DNA of 64,000 bases from the NCBI RefSeq assembly GCF_022843985.1, contig NZ_JALHMP010000002.1:124001-188000 (forward strand), written 5' to 3'. The position numbers and the translations under genes were made by a program. The notes beneath the pieces were generated by a model, which was not told where the DNA came from, searched no databases, and saw only the letters and a list, made by a program, of their open reading frames with translations. Source of the DNA: Phreatobacter sp. (GTDB lineage Bacteria; Pseudomonadota; Alphaproteobacteria; Rhizobiales; Phreatobacteraceae). Shown here piece by piece: positions 38,347 through 46,400 of the stretch (position 1 is the stretch's first letter; each line of letters opens with the position of its first letter).

Positions 38347-39282
38347 TCAGGGGAGGGTCGTCCGCGCCTCCACCTCGGAGCTTCTCATCCTCAGCCGGAC
38401 CCGCTCGCGATGCAGGGTGTAGAGGCCGGCACCGACGATCAGGGCGATGCCGCCCCAACTGGTCGCATCCGGCCATTCGCCGAACACGGTGATGCCGGAG
38501 ACGATGGCCCATATCATGACCGAGTATCGGAATGGCGAGACGAGCGAGACTTCGACCCCACGGAAGGCGAGGATCATGGCGTGATTGCCAACAACGACGA
38601 CGGTTGCCGCCGCGAAAAGCAGCCCGACGTGGGTCAGGCTCGGGGGGACCCATGTCTGGAACGGGATCATCGCAGCTCCGAACAGGGCCACCGCGACGCA
38701 GGTTGTCAGCGTGATGACGATGGTTGGAATGCGCGGGTCGATGAAGCGGGTGACCATGTCGCGAATGGCGCAGAAGGCGACGCTGGCCAGCGCCATGGCC
38801 GTGGCCGAGCCGGCGACGAAGCCGGCGCCGCCCGGCTTCACCACCAGCAGCATGCCGAGGAATCCGGCAGCGACCGCCGACCAGCGACGCCAGCCGACCT
38901 TCTCCTTTAGAAGGGGGCCGGACAAGGCCGTGATCAGGAGCGGCGTGATCAGGAAGATGGCGGTGATGTCGGCGATCGGCATCGACGCGATGGCGGTGAT
39001 GAACAGGAAGGCGACGACCGCCTCGAGTCCGGCGCGGGTCGCCACCAGTGGCGATGCCGCCATGCCGATCTGACGGGCATGGCCGGCGATCACCAGCCAG
39101 GTGAAGACCATCACGGTCGCGAAGGCGCCGCGGATGGCGATCATCTGGCCGGAGGGCAGGTCCTCCGCGACCACCTTGACCAGCGTGTCATTGGTCATGA
39201 AACAGGCCATGGCGGTGCACATGGCGATAATGCCGCGCCGGTTGGCGCCGCTGGCGACCGCAGGAGCGGTGAGGGAAGTCAC
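38347..39282 (-). CDS. EamA/DMT-family permease
   Basis: A 311-residue membrane protein with about ten helices in two EamA repeats (GIIAMCTAMACFMTNDTLVK and FVAGSATAMALASVAFCAIRDMVTRF). The second repeat's LVSPFRYSVMIWAIVSGITVFGEWPDATSWGGIALIVGAGLY is diagnostic of the family. The substrate is unknown; its context with a SolA-like oxidase suggests an amino-acid or methylated-amine metabolite. ATG 39282 overlaps the stop of the upstream oxidase gene by four bases, so they are co-translated. Convergent features are absent; it ends 358 bases before dctQ. Confidence 0.87.
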   Translation of the reverse strand: MTSLTAPAVASGANRRGIIAMCTAMACFMTNDTLVKVVAEDLPSGQMIAIRGAFATVMVFTWLVIAGHARQIGMAASPLVATRAGLEAVVAFLFITAIASMPIADITAIFLITPLLITALSGPLLKEKVGWRRWSAVAAGFLGMLLVVKPGGAGFVAGSATAMALASVAFCAIRDMVTRFIDPRIPTIVITLTTCVAVALFGAAMIPFQTWVPPSLTHVGLLFAAATVVVVGNHAMILAFRGVEVSLVSPFRYSVMIWAIVSGITVFGEWPDATSWGGIALIVGAGLYTLHRERVRLRMRSSEVEARTTLP

Positions 39283-40427
39283 GGGAGTGCTCCCGCCTGG
39301 GCAAAGCGGTCGAGACGGAAGAGCGAGAGATCGTGTCGGCTGCTGCCCCTTGTGGTCAGGTCGGCGAGGATCTCGCCGATGACGCTGGCGAATTTGAATC
39401 CATGGCCGGAGCAGGGGGAGGCGACAACGACCTGCGGCAGGCCGGGCAGCATGTCGATGACGAAATGCTCGTCGGGCATGTTGGTGAACAGGCAGCAGCG
39501 CAGCGCCAGGGTCGGCCCGTCCGCTGCGGGGAAGACGTCGCGCATGACTTCGCGCAGCGCCGCTTCGTCCCGGGCGTTCGGCTCCCGCGACAGGGTATCG
39601 GCATGGCCCGTCTCCCGGCGGTGGTTGTAGAGGCCGATCTTGAAGCCTGGAACATGGAAGACCGGGAACTGGTAGCAGGATCCGAAGCGCGTCTCGACGA
39701 TCGAAACCGGGAAGGCACCGAGCGCGAAGGGGGCGGGATCGCGCGGCTGGAACCAGCCCAGCACCTGGCGCTCGGGCACGGCGAGGTGGGCAAGGCCGGG
39801 CGCATGGTCGGCGATCCAGGCCCCTGTCGACAGGATCAGACGTTCGGCCTCATAGGTCGCCCGTGTCGTGGTGACCCTGACCCCGCCACCGGCTGTGGGT
39901 TCCCAGCCGGTCAATGCCTCGCGCCCGCGGATGTCGGCACCCGCCGCCATCGCCATCGTGCTCTGGGCGACGATGGCGCGCTCGCTCATCACGAAGCCGG
40001 CATCCGGCTGGAAATTGGCGACATGCCCATCGTCCAGTCGATAGGCCGGAAAGCGGCGACGGGTCTCGCGCGCATCCATCAGTTCGTGGGGCAGGTCGTG
40101 CTCACGGCAGGCCGCAAGCGATCCCGCGACGATCCGTCCATCGGCCGGGCCGGCGTCGAGCCCTCCGGTGACATGGAGCAGTTGCTCGCCGAAGGCCGCC
40201 TCCGTCTCGCGCCACAGCTCATAGGCCCGCCGCAGCAGCGGCACATAGAGCGGGTGTTCAAAATAGGCGAGGCGGATGATGCGGTTGATGCCTTGGGACG
40301 AGCCCATGGCATGGGGTATGTCGAAACGCTCAAGGCCGAGCACGCAGCGTCCCCGCCGGGCCAGCTGATAGGCCGCGGCGGATCCCATCGCGCCGACGCC
40401 GGCGACGATCACGTCGTAATGGGCCAC
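39279..40427 (-). CDS. solA: N-methyl-L-tryptophan oxidase / sarcosine-oxidase-like flavoenzyme
   Basis: A 382-residue monomeric sarcosine oxidase family protein. The N-terminal FAD motif YDVIVAGVGAMGSAAAYQLARRG (GxGxxG) is followed by LERFDIPHAMGSSQGINRIIRLAYFEHPLYVPL, which is highly typical. The C-terminal SPCSGHGFKFASVIGEIL holds the Cys that covalently binds FAD in MSOX/SolA. It oxidises N-methyl amino acids to the amine, formaldehyde and H2O2. GTG 40427 (V-A-H-Y-D) is chosen as start; no ATG fits, and the longer frame to 40580 is unlike the family. Coupled to the EamA gene by a 4-base overlap. The substrate is not certain: N-methyltryptophan, sarcosine or another. Confidence 0.87.
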   Translation of the reverse strand: MAHYDVIVAGVGAMGSAAAYQLARRGRCVLGLERFDIPHAMGSSQGINRIIRLAYFEHPLYVPLLRRAYELWRETEAAFGEQLLHVTGGLDAGPADGRIVAGSLAACREHDLPHELMDARETRRRFPAYRLDDGHVANFQPDAGFVMSERAIVAQSTMAMAAGADIRGREALTGWEPTAGGGVRVTTTRATYEAERLILSTGAWIADHAPGLAHLAVPERQVLGWFQPRDPAPFALGAFPVSIVETRFGSCYQFPVFHVPGFKIGLYNHRRETGHADTLSREPNARDEAALREVMRDVFPAADGPTLALRCCLFTNMPDEHFVIDMLPGLPQVVVASPCSGHGFKFASVIGEILADLTTRGSSRHDLSLFRLDRFAQAGALP

Positions 40428-40554
40428 GCTTCGGCGCTCCGGTCGTTTCGTCCCTGCGACCGTGCTACCGCCCGGCAGGCCGTTGGTCGAGCGTCGCTTC
40501 GTCGCATCAGCCCCGCGAAGGCTACCGCCGTCGGCCGTCTGCCGATGGATGCAC

Positions 40555-41295
40555 TCAACCGGGGCCTGCATGGACGACAAAGCCGGGCTGGCCGGGCCCG
40601 CCGTTCCCTCGGCGCAGACAGGTTCCAGTCTGACGATAGCTGCGCTCCACCCGCTCGTGGATCTGCGCGAAAATCGGGTCAGCCGTCGCTATCTTCTCCG
40701 CAGCGCGAACATGCTCGTGCCCGATCGTCAGCGAGGCCACGTAGCCAGTCGCATCGCCGCGCAGCTGAGCCGCCATGAGCACGACGGTCAGGACGACATC
40801 CACAGCGAGGATCGCCGAGATGGCAATGAGCCAGCGGGCGGAGTTCGCGAAGGCCGCGCGGCGCGGGCGCACCACAGGCGCGACCGGGACAGGCACGACA
40901 TTGGGGCGGAGTGGATCCGTGGGATCAACCCCGGCGGCGGTCATCGTCATCAGCTCGAAGGTCGGCCGATAGCTGCCCGGCGCCATCCGGATCCGCAGCG
41001 GATCGCGCGCTCCCGGGCCGGCATAGTAGAGGTCGAGGGCATTGCGCAGCCTCATCGCTGCGACGCGCACGGTCGAATCGCGGTCCGGGTTGAAATCCGG
41101 GGACCGGCCGAGGCCCTCGACGGCGATCGTATAGGCCTTGATCGTGCGTTCGTCGCCGGCAAGCGTGCGCTCGACGACATGGGTGAGGATCGTCGCCGGC
41201 ACCGATCCGGCCGGAACGAAGGTGGAAGATGTGATGCGGCGCAGCGCGTCCCGCACGGTCGCGGGATCGGGCTGCGGCGTGGATGCAGAGGTCAT
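40555..41295 (-). CDS. Membrane protein of unknown function with cyclase/CadC-associated N-terminal domain
   Basis: 246 residues. The N-terminal ~100 residues read like the domain found before adenylate cyclase or TPR regions in Rhizobiales proteins: RDALRRITSSTFVPAGSVPATILTHVVERTLAGDERTIKAYTIAVEGLG, DPDRDSTVRVAAMRLRNAL and DLYYAGPGARDPLRIRMAPGSYRPTFEL. Here no catalytic or DNA-binding domain follows. Instead comes one membrane helix (ARWLIAISAILAVDVVLTVVLMA) and a ~55-residue tail of uncertain folding with a single Cys. The start is ATG 41295; a longer frame to 41394 begins at TTG. It may be a stand-alone regulatory anchor. The upstream ~240 bases are AT-richer than the surroundings. No function is assignable. 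Confidence 0.6.
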   Translation of the reverse strand: MTSASTPQPDPATVRDALRRITSSTFVPAGSVPATILTHVVERTLAGDERTIKAYTIAVEGLGRSPDFNPDRDSTVRVAAMRLRNALDLYYAGPGARDPLRIRMAPGSYRPTFELMTMTAAGVDPTDPLRPNVVPVPVAPVVRPRRAAFANSARWLIAISAILAVDVVLTVVLMAAQLRGDATGYVASLTIGHEHVRAAEKIATADPIFAQIHERVERSYRQTGTCLRRGNGGPGQPGFVVHAGPG

Positions 41296-41537
41296 CGCGG
41301 ACGCCTTTGGAAAAGAATCGCCACTGCGCGCGAAGGCGACGGACGACGGTTGATCAGGGATGCCTGTCGGGTCCGTCGCAGTTTGATCCGCCAAAGCGAG
41401 CCGCCCGTCTGGCGCGGCTTAAGCAAGAGAATTGCGACTGAAAAGTGGCAAATTCCGTTGCGTCAATTGCATGGGTGTCAATCGTCTTAAGTATTGGCAT
41501 AATGTTGCAGAGGGGAAGTTCTAGACGAAACGATCTT

Positions 41538-42560
41538 TCATCCGCCCGTCATGCTCATGTGACGCGACACGGCCGGCTGACGGGTGCGGCGATCGATCAC
41601 GAAATCATGACCCTTGGGCTTGCGGGCGATGGCGCGATCGATGGCCTCGCTGAGCAGATCGTTTGACTCTGACGCCCGGAGCGGCGCGCGCAGGTCGGCC
41701 GCGTCATCCTGTCCGAGGCACATGTAGAGCGTTCCGGTGCAGGTGATGCGCACGCGGTTGCAGCTCTCGCAGAAATTGTGGGTCATGGGCGTGATGAACC
41801 CCACCCGCCCACCGGTTTCGGCAACATCGACATAGCGCGCCGGTCCGCCGGTCCGATGCGGGCTCTCGGTCAGCGTCCACCGTTCGCCGAGCCGCGCCCG
41901 CAGCAGCGACAGCGGCAGGTACTGGTCGAGGCGGGAGGGCTCGATGTCGCCGAGCGGCATGACCTCGATGAAGGAAATATCCATGCCCTTGCCGTGGGCC
42001 CAGGCCACCAGGTCTTCGATCTCGGCCTCGTTGACACCGCGCAGCGCCACGGCGTTGATCTTGACGTGGATGCCGGCGGCAAGCGCCGCGTCGATTCCCT
42101 TGACGACCGCGTCAAGGTCGCCCCAGCGGGTGATCTCGCGGAACTTCGCCGTGTCCAGCGTGTCCAGCGAGACGTTGATGCGCCGGATACCGCAGGCAGC
42201 GAGATCAGCGGCATGGCGGGCGAGCTGTGACCCGTTGGTGGTCAGGGTCAGTTCGTCCAGCGTCCCATGATCGAGATGGCGTGACAGCGACCGGAACAGA
42301 GTCATGACATCCTTGCGGACCAGCGGCTCGCCGCCGGTCAGGCGCAGCTTGCGGACACCCTTGCCGATGAAGGCGGAGCAGAGACGGTCAAGCTCCTCGA
42401 GCGTCAGCAGGTCTTTCTTCGGCAGGAAGGCCATGTTTTCCGACATGCAATACACGCAGCGAAAATCGCAGCGGTCGGTCACGGAGACGCGCAGGTAGTC
42501 GATCGATCGTCCATAGGGATCGATCATCGGCAGCGGTCTCGTCGCAGCTTGGTCGAACAT
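41538..42560 (-). CDS. moaA: GTP 3',8-cyclase (molybdenum cofactor biosynthesis)
   Basis: A 340-residue radical-SAM enzyme that converts GTP to 3',8-cyclo-7,8-dihydro-GTP, the first step of Moco synthesis. The N-terminal cluster motif CDFRCVYC (CxxxCxxC) and the second C-terminal cluster ([19 protein letters not shown]) are intact, as is GGEPLVRKD. The protein ends in the functional GG dipeptide (SMTGG). ATG 42560 has GGGAGG five bases upstream; GTG 42566 is less likely. It stands alone here without moaB/C/D/E, which must be elsewhere. A hairpin overlapping its ribosome-binding site (42566-42587) could regulate translation. Confidence 0.96.
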   Translation of the reverse strand: MFDQAATRPLPMIDPYGRSIDYLRVSVTDRCDFRCVYCMSENMAFLPKKDLLTLEELDRLCSAFIGKGVRKLRLTGGEPLVRKDVMTLFRSLSRHLDHGTLDELTLTTNGSQLARHAADLAACGIRRINVSLDTLDTAKFREITRWGDLDAVVKGIDAALAAGIHVKINAVALRGVNEAEIEDLVAWAHGKGMDISFIEVMPLGDIEPSRLDQYLPLSLLRARLGERWTLTESPHRTGGPARYVDVAETGGRVGFITPMTHNFCESCNRVRITCTGTLYMCLGQDDAADLRAPLRASESNDLLSEAIDRAIARKPKGHDFVIDRRTRQPAVSRHMSMTGG

Positions 42561-42565
42561 ACGCA

Positions 42566-42587
42566 CCTCCCGGTCGCGTCCCGGAGG
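42566..42587 (-). promoter_or_regulatory. Hairpin over the moaA ribosome-binding site
   Basis: On the minus strand CCTCCGG (42587-42581) can pair with CCGGGAGG (42573-42566), which contains the moaA Shine-Dalgarno GGGAGG. A bulged G and a 7-base loop complete the hairpin. Pairing would hide the ribosome-binding site. I do not see the larger Moco-riboswitch architecture clearly, so riboswitch status is not claimed. Confidence 0.4.
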
Positions 42588-42718
42588 ATGGCGACCGCCT
42601 CTTTTGTCTATTTAGGCGTTGACGGCGCCGTCGTCACCTCCTGCGAGATTGAAGAGGGCGAAAGAACAGTCTACCTCTCCGATCCGTCCTGCGTCACGTC
42701 TCAGACAGGAGCTCCGCC

Positions 42719-43123
42719 ATGACGGAGATCAGTAGCGTCGAGAGCGCCACCGGCCGGCAGTACGCCTGGCCGACCGAACTCAGGCTGTCCGCCGACCGCC
42801 GGCGGCTGACAGTCACTTACGACGACGGGCATATTTTCGCCCTCGACGCCGAATATCTCCGTGTGGAGAGCCCGTCTGCGGAGGTGCAGGGGCATTCGCC
42901 GTCTGAGCGCAAATTCGTCGGGGGCAAGAAGGACGTCCAGTTGATCGGCATCGATCGGGTCGGGCATTACGCCGTCCGCCTGACCTTCGACGACATGCAT
43001 TCCTCCGGCATCTATTCATGGGACTACCTGTATGAGCTCGGACGAGACCACGACGCGACCTGGACCCGCTACCTCGACGGACTCGCCTCCGCCGGCGCCT
43101 CCCGCGACCGCCCCGGCCGTTGA
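42719..43123 (+). CDS. DUF971 (gamma-butyrobetaine-hydroxylase N-terminal-like) protein
   Basis: A 134-residue stand-alone DUF971 domain protein. Family features are WPTELRLSADRRRLTVTYDDGHIFALDAEYLRVESPSAEVQGH, the KKDVQLIGIDRVGHYAVRLTFDDMHSSGIYSWDYLYELG core and the WTRYLDGL end. In carnitine-biosynthesis enzymes this fold binds zinc and precedes the oxygenase domain; small bacterial versions often occur with Fe-S or Moco-related genes. It is divergent from moaA with 158 bases between the starts. AGGAG is seen just before ATG 42719. Its last 92 bases may overlap the next gene if that starts at 43032. Confidence 0.9.
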   Translation: MTEISSVESATGRQYAWPTELRLSADRRRLTVTYDDGHIFALDAEYLRVESPSAEVQGHSPSERKFVGGKKDVQLIGIDRVGHYAVRLTFDDMHSSGIYSWDYLYELGRDHDATWTRYLDGLASAGASRDRPGR

Positions 43124-43142
43124 GCTCGGACCCGACGACCGG

Positions 43143-44069
43143 ATGAAGCTCGACGAACTCTCCGCCGCGCTCGCAGGCCTCAGCCTCGATCGGCCGGTTC
43201 CGCCCTTGGGCTCAGCCGCCCCCGCTGCCGCCCCCCCGCCGGTGCCATCCGAACCCGTCGCCGTGCTGCCGTCGCCCATGACGGGTGTCGTCGCCCCCGA
43301 CCTGCCCCCCGTCGCGCCCGTTCCTCCCCCGCCGGTCGCCGTCGCGCCACCACCTGTGGTGAAACCGGCCCCCGTTTCCGCTCCCTCCCTGCCCACGAGT
43401 TCCGCCGCCATGATCCCCTGGATCGAGACCAAGCAGTTCACCGTCGACCTGTTTCCCAACTGGACCAAGACAGAGGGCGACAAGGAGTGGAGCCTCGGGG
43501 CGGTCACCGTGGACGTGCCCGCCATCACCAGCCGTCTCGACCAGCTCATCGCCTCGCTGAACGAGGACCAGTGGGAGATCAAGATGGTCGTGCCGCTCGA
43601 CAAGAGCCTGACCTATCACGAGCATCAGAAGGTCGTGCGGGCGGGCAGCCGCCGCGAGCCCGAAGCCGTGCTGGGCGCCTTCGGTCTCGGGTGGGCCGCG
43701 GGCACCACGGCCTCCCTGCTCGTCGTCTGCCAGCGCACCGAATGGCTGGAAGCTGCCGATTACCGCGCCCGTATCGACGCCCGGAACGCCAAGCTCGCCG
43801 GCGCCCAGCGCGAGCGGGACCGCGCCCAGGCGCTTGACCACAACGCCGCCGTCAATGCCAAGATCACCGCGGCCCAGACGGTTCTCGACGACCTCAAGAC
43901 CCATGGCGTCAAGGTGAAGAAGTCCGGCTTCCTGCGCGGCGAGAAGTTCGTCGTCGACGGCGCCGAGTTCGCCAACCGGACCGAAGCCGAATCGGCCCTG
44001 CGCGCCCGGATCGGAGAGCTCGAGGCCGACCTCGCCGCGCTGCCGCGGCAGTTGAAGGCCATGCCTTAA
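43143..44069 (+). CDS. Proline-rich hypothetical protein
   Basis: 308 residues (345 if started at the earlier ATG 43032, which would overlap the DUF971 gene by 92 bases in another frame). The N-terminal part is Pro/Ala/Val-rich. The middle is a folded domain without a motif I can name (MIPWIETKQFTVDLFPNWTK, LDQLIASLNEDQWEIKMVVPL, FGLGWAAGTTASLLVVCQRTEW). The C-terminal ~100 residues are a charged coiled coil (RIDARNAKLAGAQRERDRAQALDHN). There is no signal peptide. The start is not settled: the DUF971 frame has the better codon bias in the overlap, so 43143 is given. No function recognised. Confidence 0.65.
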   Translation: MKLDELSAALAGLSLDRPVPPLGSAAPAAAPPPVPSEPVAVLPSPMTGVVAPDLPPVAPVPPPPVAVAPPPVVKPAPVSAPSLPTSSAAMIPWIETKQFTVDLFPNWTKTEGDKEWSLGAVTVDVPAITSRLDQLIASLNEDQWEIKMVVPLDKSLTYHEHQKVVRAGSRREPEAVLGAFGLGWAAGTTASLLVVCQRTEWLEAADYRARIDARNAKLAGAQRERDRAQALDHNAAVNAKITAAQTVLDDLKTHGVKVKKSGFLRGEKFVVDGAEFANRTEAESALRARIGELEADLAALPRQLKAMP

Positions 44070-44241
44070 GGCGTGCCGGGCAGGACGGGCCCGTGCTGCC
44101 AGGCGGCGCCCACTTCAATCCGACCACCATTTTCGCCATCGCGCCGACGCGGCTGCCTCGGCGGTTGCGCACAGGGGAAGCCGTGTTAGGCTCCCGGCCA
44201 AGACGGGATCAAACCCGCATGCATTCATCTCAGGAGGAACC

Positions 44242-45234
44242 ATGACCAAGTCTATCGACAGGCGCACCGTGCTCGGCTTGGCGGCCGGAACGCTCGCCAC
44301 CCCCTTCATCGGCACCAAGGGCTTCGCGCAGAGCTACCCGGCCCGTCCCGTGACCTGCATCGTGCCCTTCGGCGCCGGTGGTTCGACGGACGTCATCGGC
44401 CGCATCGTCTGCGAGAAGCTCACTCAGAGGTTCGGGCAGAGCTTCATCATCGAGAACCGCGCCGGTGCCGGCGGCAATGTCGGCGTGGCGGCAATCGCAC
44501 GCGCGCAGCCCGACGGCTACACGATAGGCATGACGACCATCTCCACCCACGGGATCAATCCTAACCTCTTTGGCGATCGCCTGCCGTTCAAGCCGATGGA
44601 CGATTTCGAGTTCATCGGCCTGTCCTCGTCACAGCCGAACTTCCTCTGCATCCACCCCTCGATCCCGGCCAACAATCTGGCGGAGCTGATCGCCTATCTG
44701 AGGGCCAATCCAGGCAAGGAGAACTTCGGCTCTTCCGGAATCGGCACGTCCATCCACTTGTCGGCTGAACTGTTCATGCAGCTCACCGGTACGCGCATGA
44801 CCCACGTGCCGTTCCGTTCCTCGGCCGCGCTGGTGCAGGGGCTGATCACTGGCGAGGTCAAGCTGTCCTTCGACAATTTCACCTCGCCCTTCCCGCACTA
44901 CAAGGCCGGCACTATTCGCGGCATCGCTGTCACCTCGGCCACCAGGGTGGCAATCGCTCCCGAAATCCCGCCGCTCAACGACACCCTCCCGGGCTTCGAC
45001 ATCACCTCTTGGAACGGCTTCGTCGCCCCCAAGGGCACGCCGAAGGAGATCATCGAGGCGCTGGAGAAGGCGCAGATGGAGGCGCTGAAGGACGCGGCCG
45101 TCGTGAAGCGCTTCGAGGAGATGGGTGCCGCTGCCATTCCCTCCACCGGCGCCGAAATGCGTCAGAAGTCCGCTACCGAGATCGCCAAGTTCAAGACGAT
45201 CATCGAAAAGGGCAACATCAAGCTCCAGAACTGA
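44242..45234 (+). CDS. Tripartite tricarboxylate transporter receptor (Bug/TctC family)
   Basis: A 330-residue periplasmic solute-binding protein with a twin-arginine-like signal (SIDRRTVLGLAAGTLATPFI). Bug-family motifs include YPARPVTCIVPFGAGGSTDVIGRIV, FIIENRAGAGGNVGVAAIARAQPDGYTIG, FGSSGIGTSIHLSAELFM and NGFVAPKGTPKEIIEALEKA. The ligand, often a carboxylate or similar, is unknown. AGGAGGAACC precedes the ATG. No TctA/TctB permease genes are nearby, so this is an orphan receptor that may share a permease encoded elsewhere or act in sensing, as many orphan Bug proteins are thought to do. Confidence 0.9.
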   Translation: MTKSIDRRTVLGLAAGTLATPFIGTKGFAQSYPARPVTCIVPFGAGGSTDVIGRIVCEKLTQRFGQSFIIENRAGAGGNVGVAAIARAQPDGYTIGMTTISTHGINPNLFGDRLPFKPMDDFEFIGLSSSQPNFLCIHPSIPANNLAELIAYLRANPGKENFGSSGIGTSIHLSAELFMQLTGTRMTHVPFRSSAALVQGLITGEVKLSFDNFTSPFPHYKAGTIRGIAVTSATRVAIAPEIPPLNDTLPGFDITSWNGFVAPKGTPKEIIEALEKAQMEALKDAAVVKRFEEMGAAAIPSTGAEMRQKSATEIAKFKTIIEKGNIKLQN

Positions 45235-45261
45235 TCGTTCTGCTCCCGACAGCCACTGCGC

Positions 45262-45612
45262 TCAGGCGCGGTGGCTCGCCCGGCTGTCGTCGGGTGCCTG
45301 GTCCCGGTTCTCGGTCATGCCGTAGTCGCGCATCACTGCCGCGACGCGCAGGCGGTACCCGGCGAACATGCCGTCCCGGCCTGCCGTCTGCGTCGCCCGG
45401 TGCATGGCGTGGTTGCGCCAGGCCTTGACCGCCGCCTCATCGCGCCAGAACGACAGCGACAGAAGCTTGGCCGGGTCGGTCAAGCTCTGGAATCGCTCGA
45501 CAGAAATGAAGCCATCCATCGCCTCCAGTTCCGGCCTGAGCCGTTTCGCGTGCTCCAGATAGCCGGGGAGAGCGCCCTCCGCCGGCACGACCTCGAAAAT
45601 CACTGCGATCAT
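45262..45612 (-). CDS. Antibiotic-biosynthesis-monooxygenase (ABM) domain protein
   Basis: A 116-residue ferredoxin-like ABM domain. The opening MIAVIFEVVPAEGALPGYLEHAKRLRPELEAMDGFISVERFQSL is typical. The LLSLSFWRDEAAVKAWRNHAMHRATQTAGR segment includes the HxxxQ-like region used by heme- or quinol-monooxygenase members. The substrate is unknown; bacterial stand-alone members range from heme-degrading enzymes to stress proteins. ATG 45612 (with AAGGATAGG upstream on the minus strand) is preferred over GTG 45615. It converges on the Bug gene. Confidence 0.85.
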   Translation of the reverse strand: MIAVIFEVVPAEGALPGYLEHAKRLRPELEAMDGFISVERFQSLTDPAKLLSLSFWRDEAAVKAWRNHAMHRATQTAGRDGMFAGYRLRVAAVMRDYGMTENRDQAPDDSRASHRA

Positions 45613-45773
45613 CACCTATCCTTCGGTCTTCTGCGCGCTTCGTGATTAGGGCAGATCGGACCGGCTGTCAGGGGGGGTGCGCAGCACGCCAGACTGTCGC
45701 GGGAACCGTCCGGGGGTGCCATGGTTGGTTTCCCAAGAGGTTCGGGGCTGGGGCTTAAGAAAAGGAGATCGCG

Positions 45774-46175
45774 ATGAAGAGGACATTGACTGTCGCCGCC
45801 ATGGTCGCCGCCCTCGGTGCTGCGCCCGCGCTCGCCAGGCCGGCCATGGTGGAAACCGATCTCAACGTGCGCGCCGGCCAGGGCACGAGCCACCCGGTGA
45901 TCGGCGTTTTGCCGAAGGGCACCGTCGTCAATGTGCGCGGCTGCGGTGACGGCTGGTGCTACCTGCCCGCGCTCGGAGGTTATGCCAGCGCTTCCTATCT
46001 GCAGCCCGTTCGCGGCGGTGCCCTGCGCGCCGAGCGTCGCGTGCCCTATGCCGGGCCCATGGCCTATGATCCGGTCTGGCGGGACGGCTACTACGACGAG
46101 CCCTACATCCGTGGCGGCGGGATCGGCTTCAGCTTCGGCACCCCCGGCGTCCATGTGGATGGCTGGCGCTACTGA
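45774..46175 (+). CDS. Exported bacterial SH3-domain protein
   Basis: A 133-residue protein with a signal peptide (MKRTLTVAAMVAALGAAPALA) followed by one SH3b domain: VETDLNVRAGQGTSHPVIGVLPKGTVVNVRGCGDGWCYLPA, then GYASASYL. The paired cysteines (GCGDGWC) could form a disulphide. The C-terminal part is Tyr/Gly/Arg-rich (YDPVWRDGYYDEPYIRGGGIG) and probably disordered. SH3b domains bind peptidoglycan or protein ligands in the periplasm. ATG 45774 has AAAGGAGATCG upstream. No neighbour gives functional context. Confidence 0.88.
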   Translation: MKRTLTVAAMVAALGAAPALARPAMVETDLNVRAGQGTSHPVIGVLPKGTVVNVRGCGDGWCYLPALGGYASASYLQPVRGGALRAERRVPYAGPMAYDPVWRDGYYDEPYIRGGGIGFSFGTPGVHVDGWRY

Positions 46176-46299
46176 CGCGGTCCCCTGCCGGGTGGCAACC
46201 GGCCATAACGGGGATGATGGACGCGGATGATTTTGCCGGTTTCTGTCCGCGGCAGCAACGCATTGGCATGCGTGGCATCTTACCCGTTCCCGGCAGGCA

Positions 46300-46340
46300 G
46301 CCCGCCGCTCTCCGCAAGGGAGGGCGGCGGGCTCTCCCTT
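46300..46340 (+). terminator. Long GC-rich hairpin between SH3 and lysE genes
   Basis: A 14-base stem (46300-46313 with 46319-46332, one G-U pair) around GCAAG, followed by TCTCCCTT. It lies about 125 bases beyond the SH3-domain gene and 60 bases before the LysE start. Acts as terminator or leader hairpin; the T-tract is weak. Confidence 0.55.
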
Positions 46341-46400
46341 GAGGCCTGCTCCCGGCTGTGCTCCGCTGGAGACATCTGCCGCCGCGCGAGTCTCCCCGCC

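Noticed and set aside
42561-42718. Molybdenum-cofactor riboswitch upstream of moaA
   Set aside because: Only a local hairpin over the ribosome-binding site is visible. The larger conserved architecture could not be traced by eye, so only the hairpin is reported.
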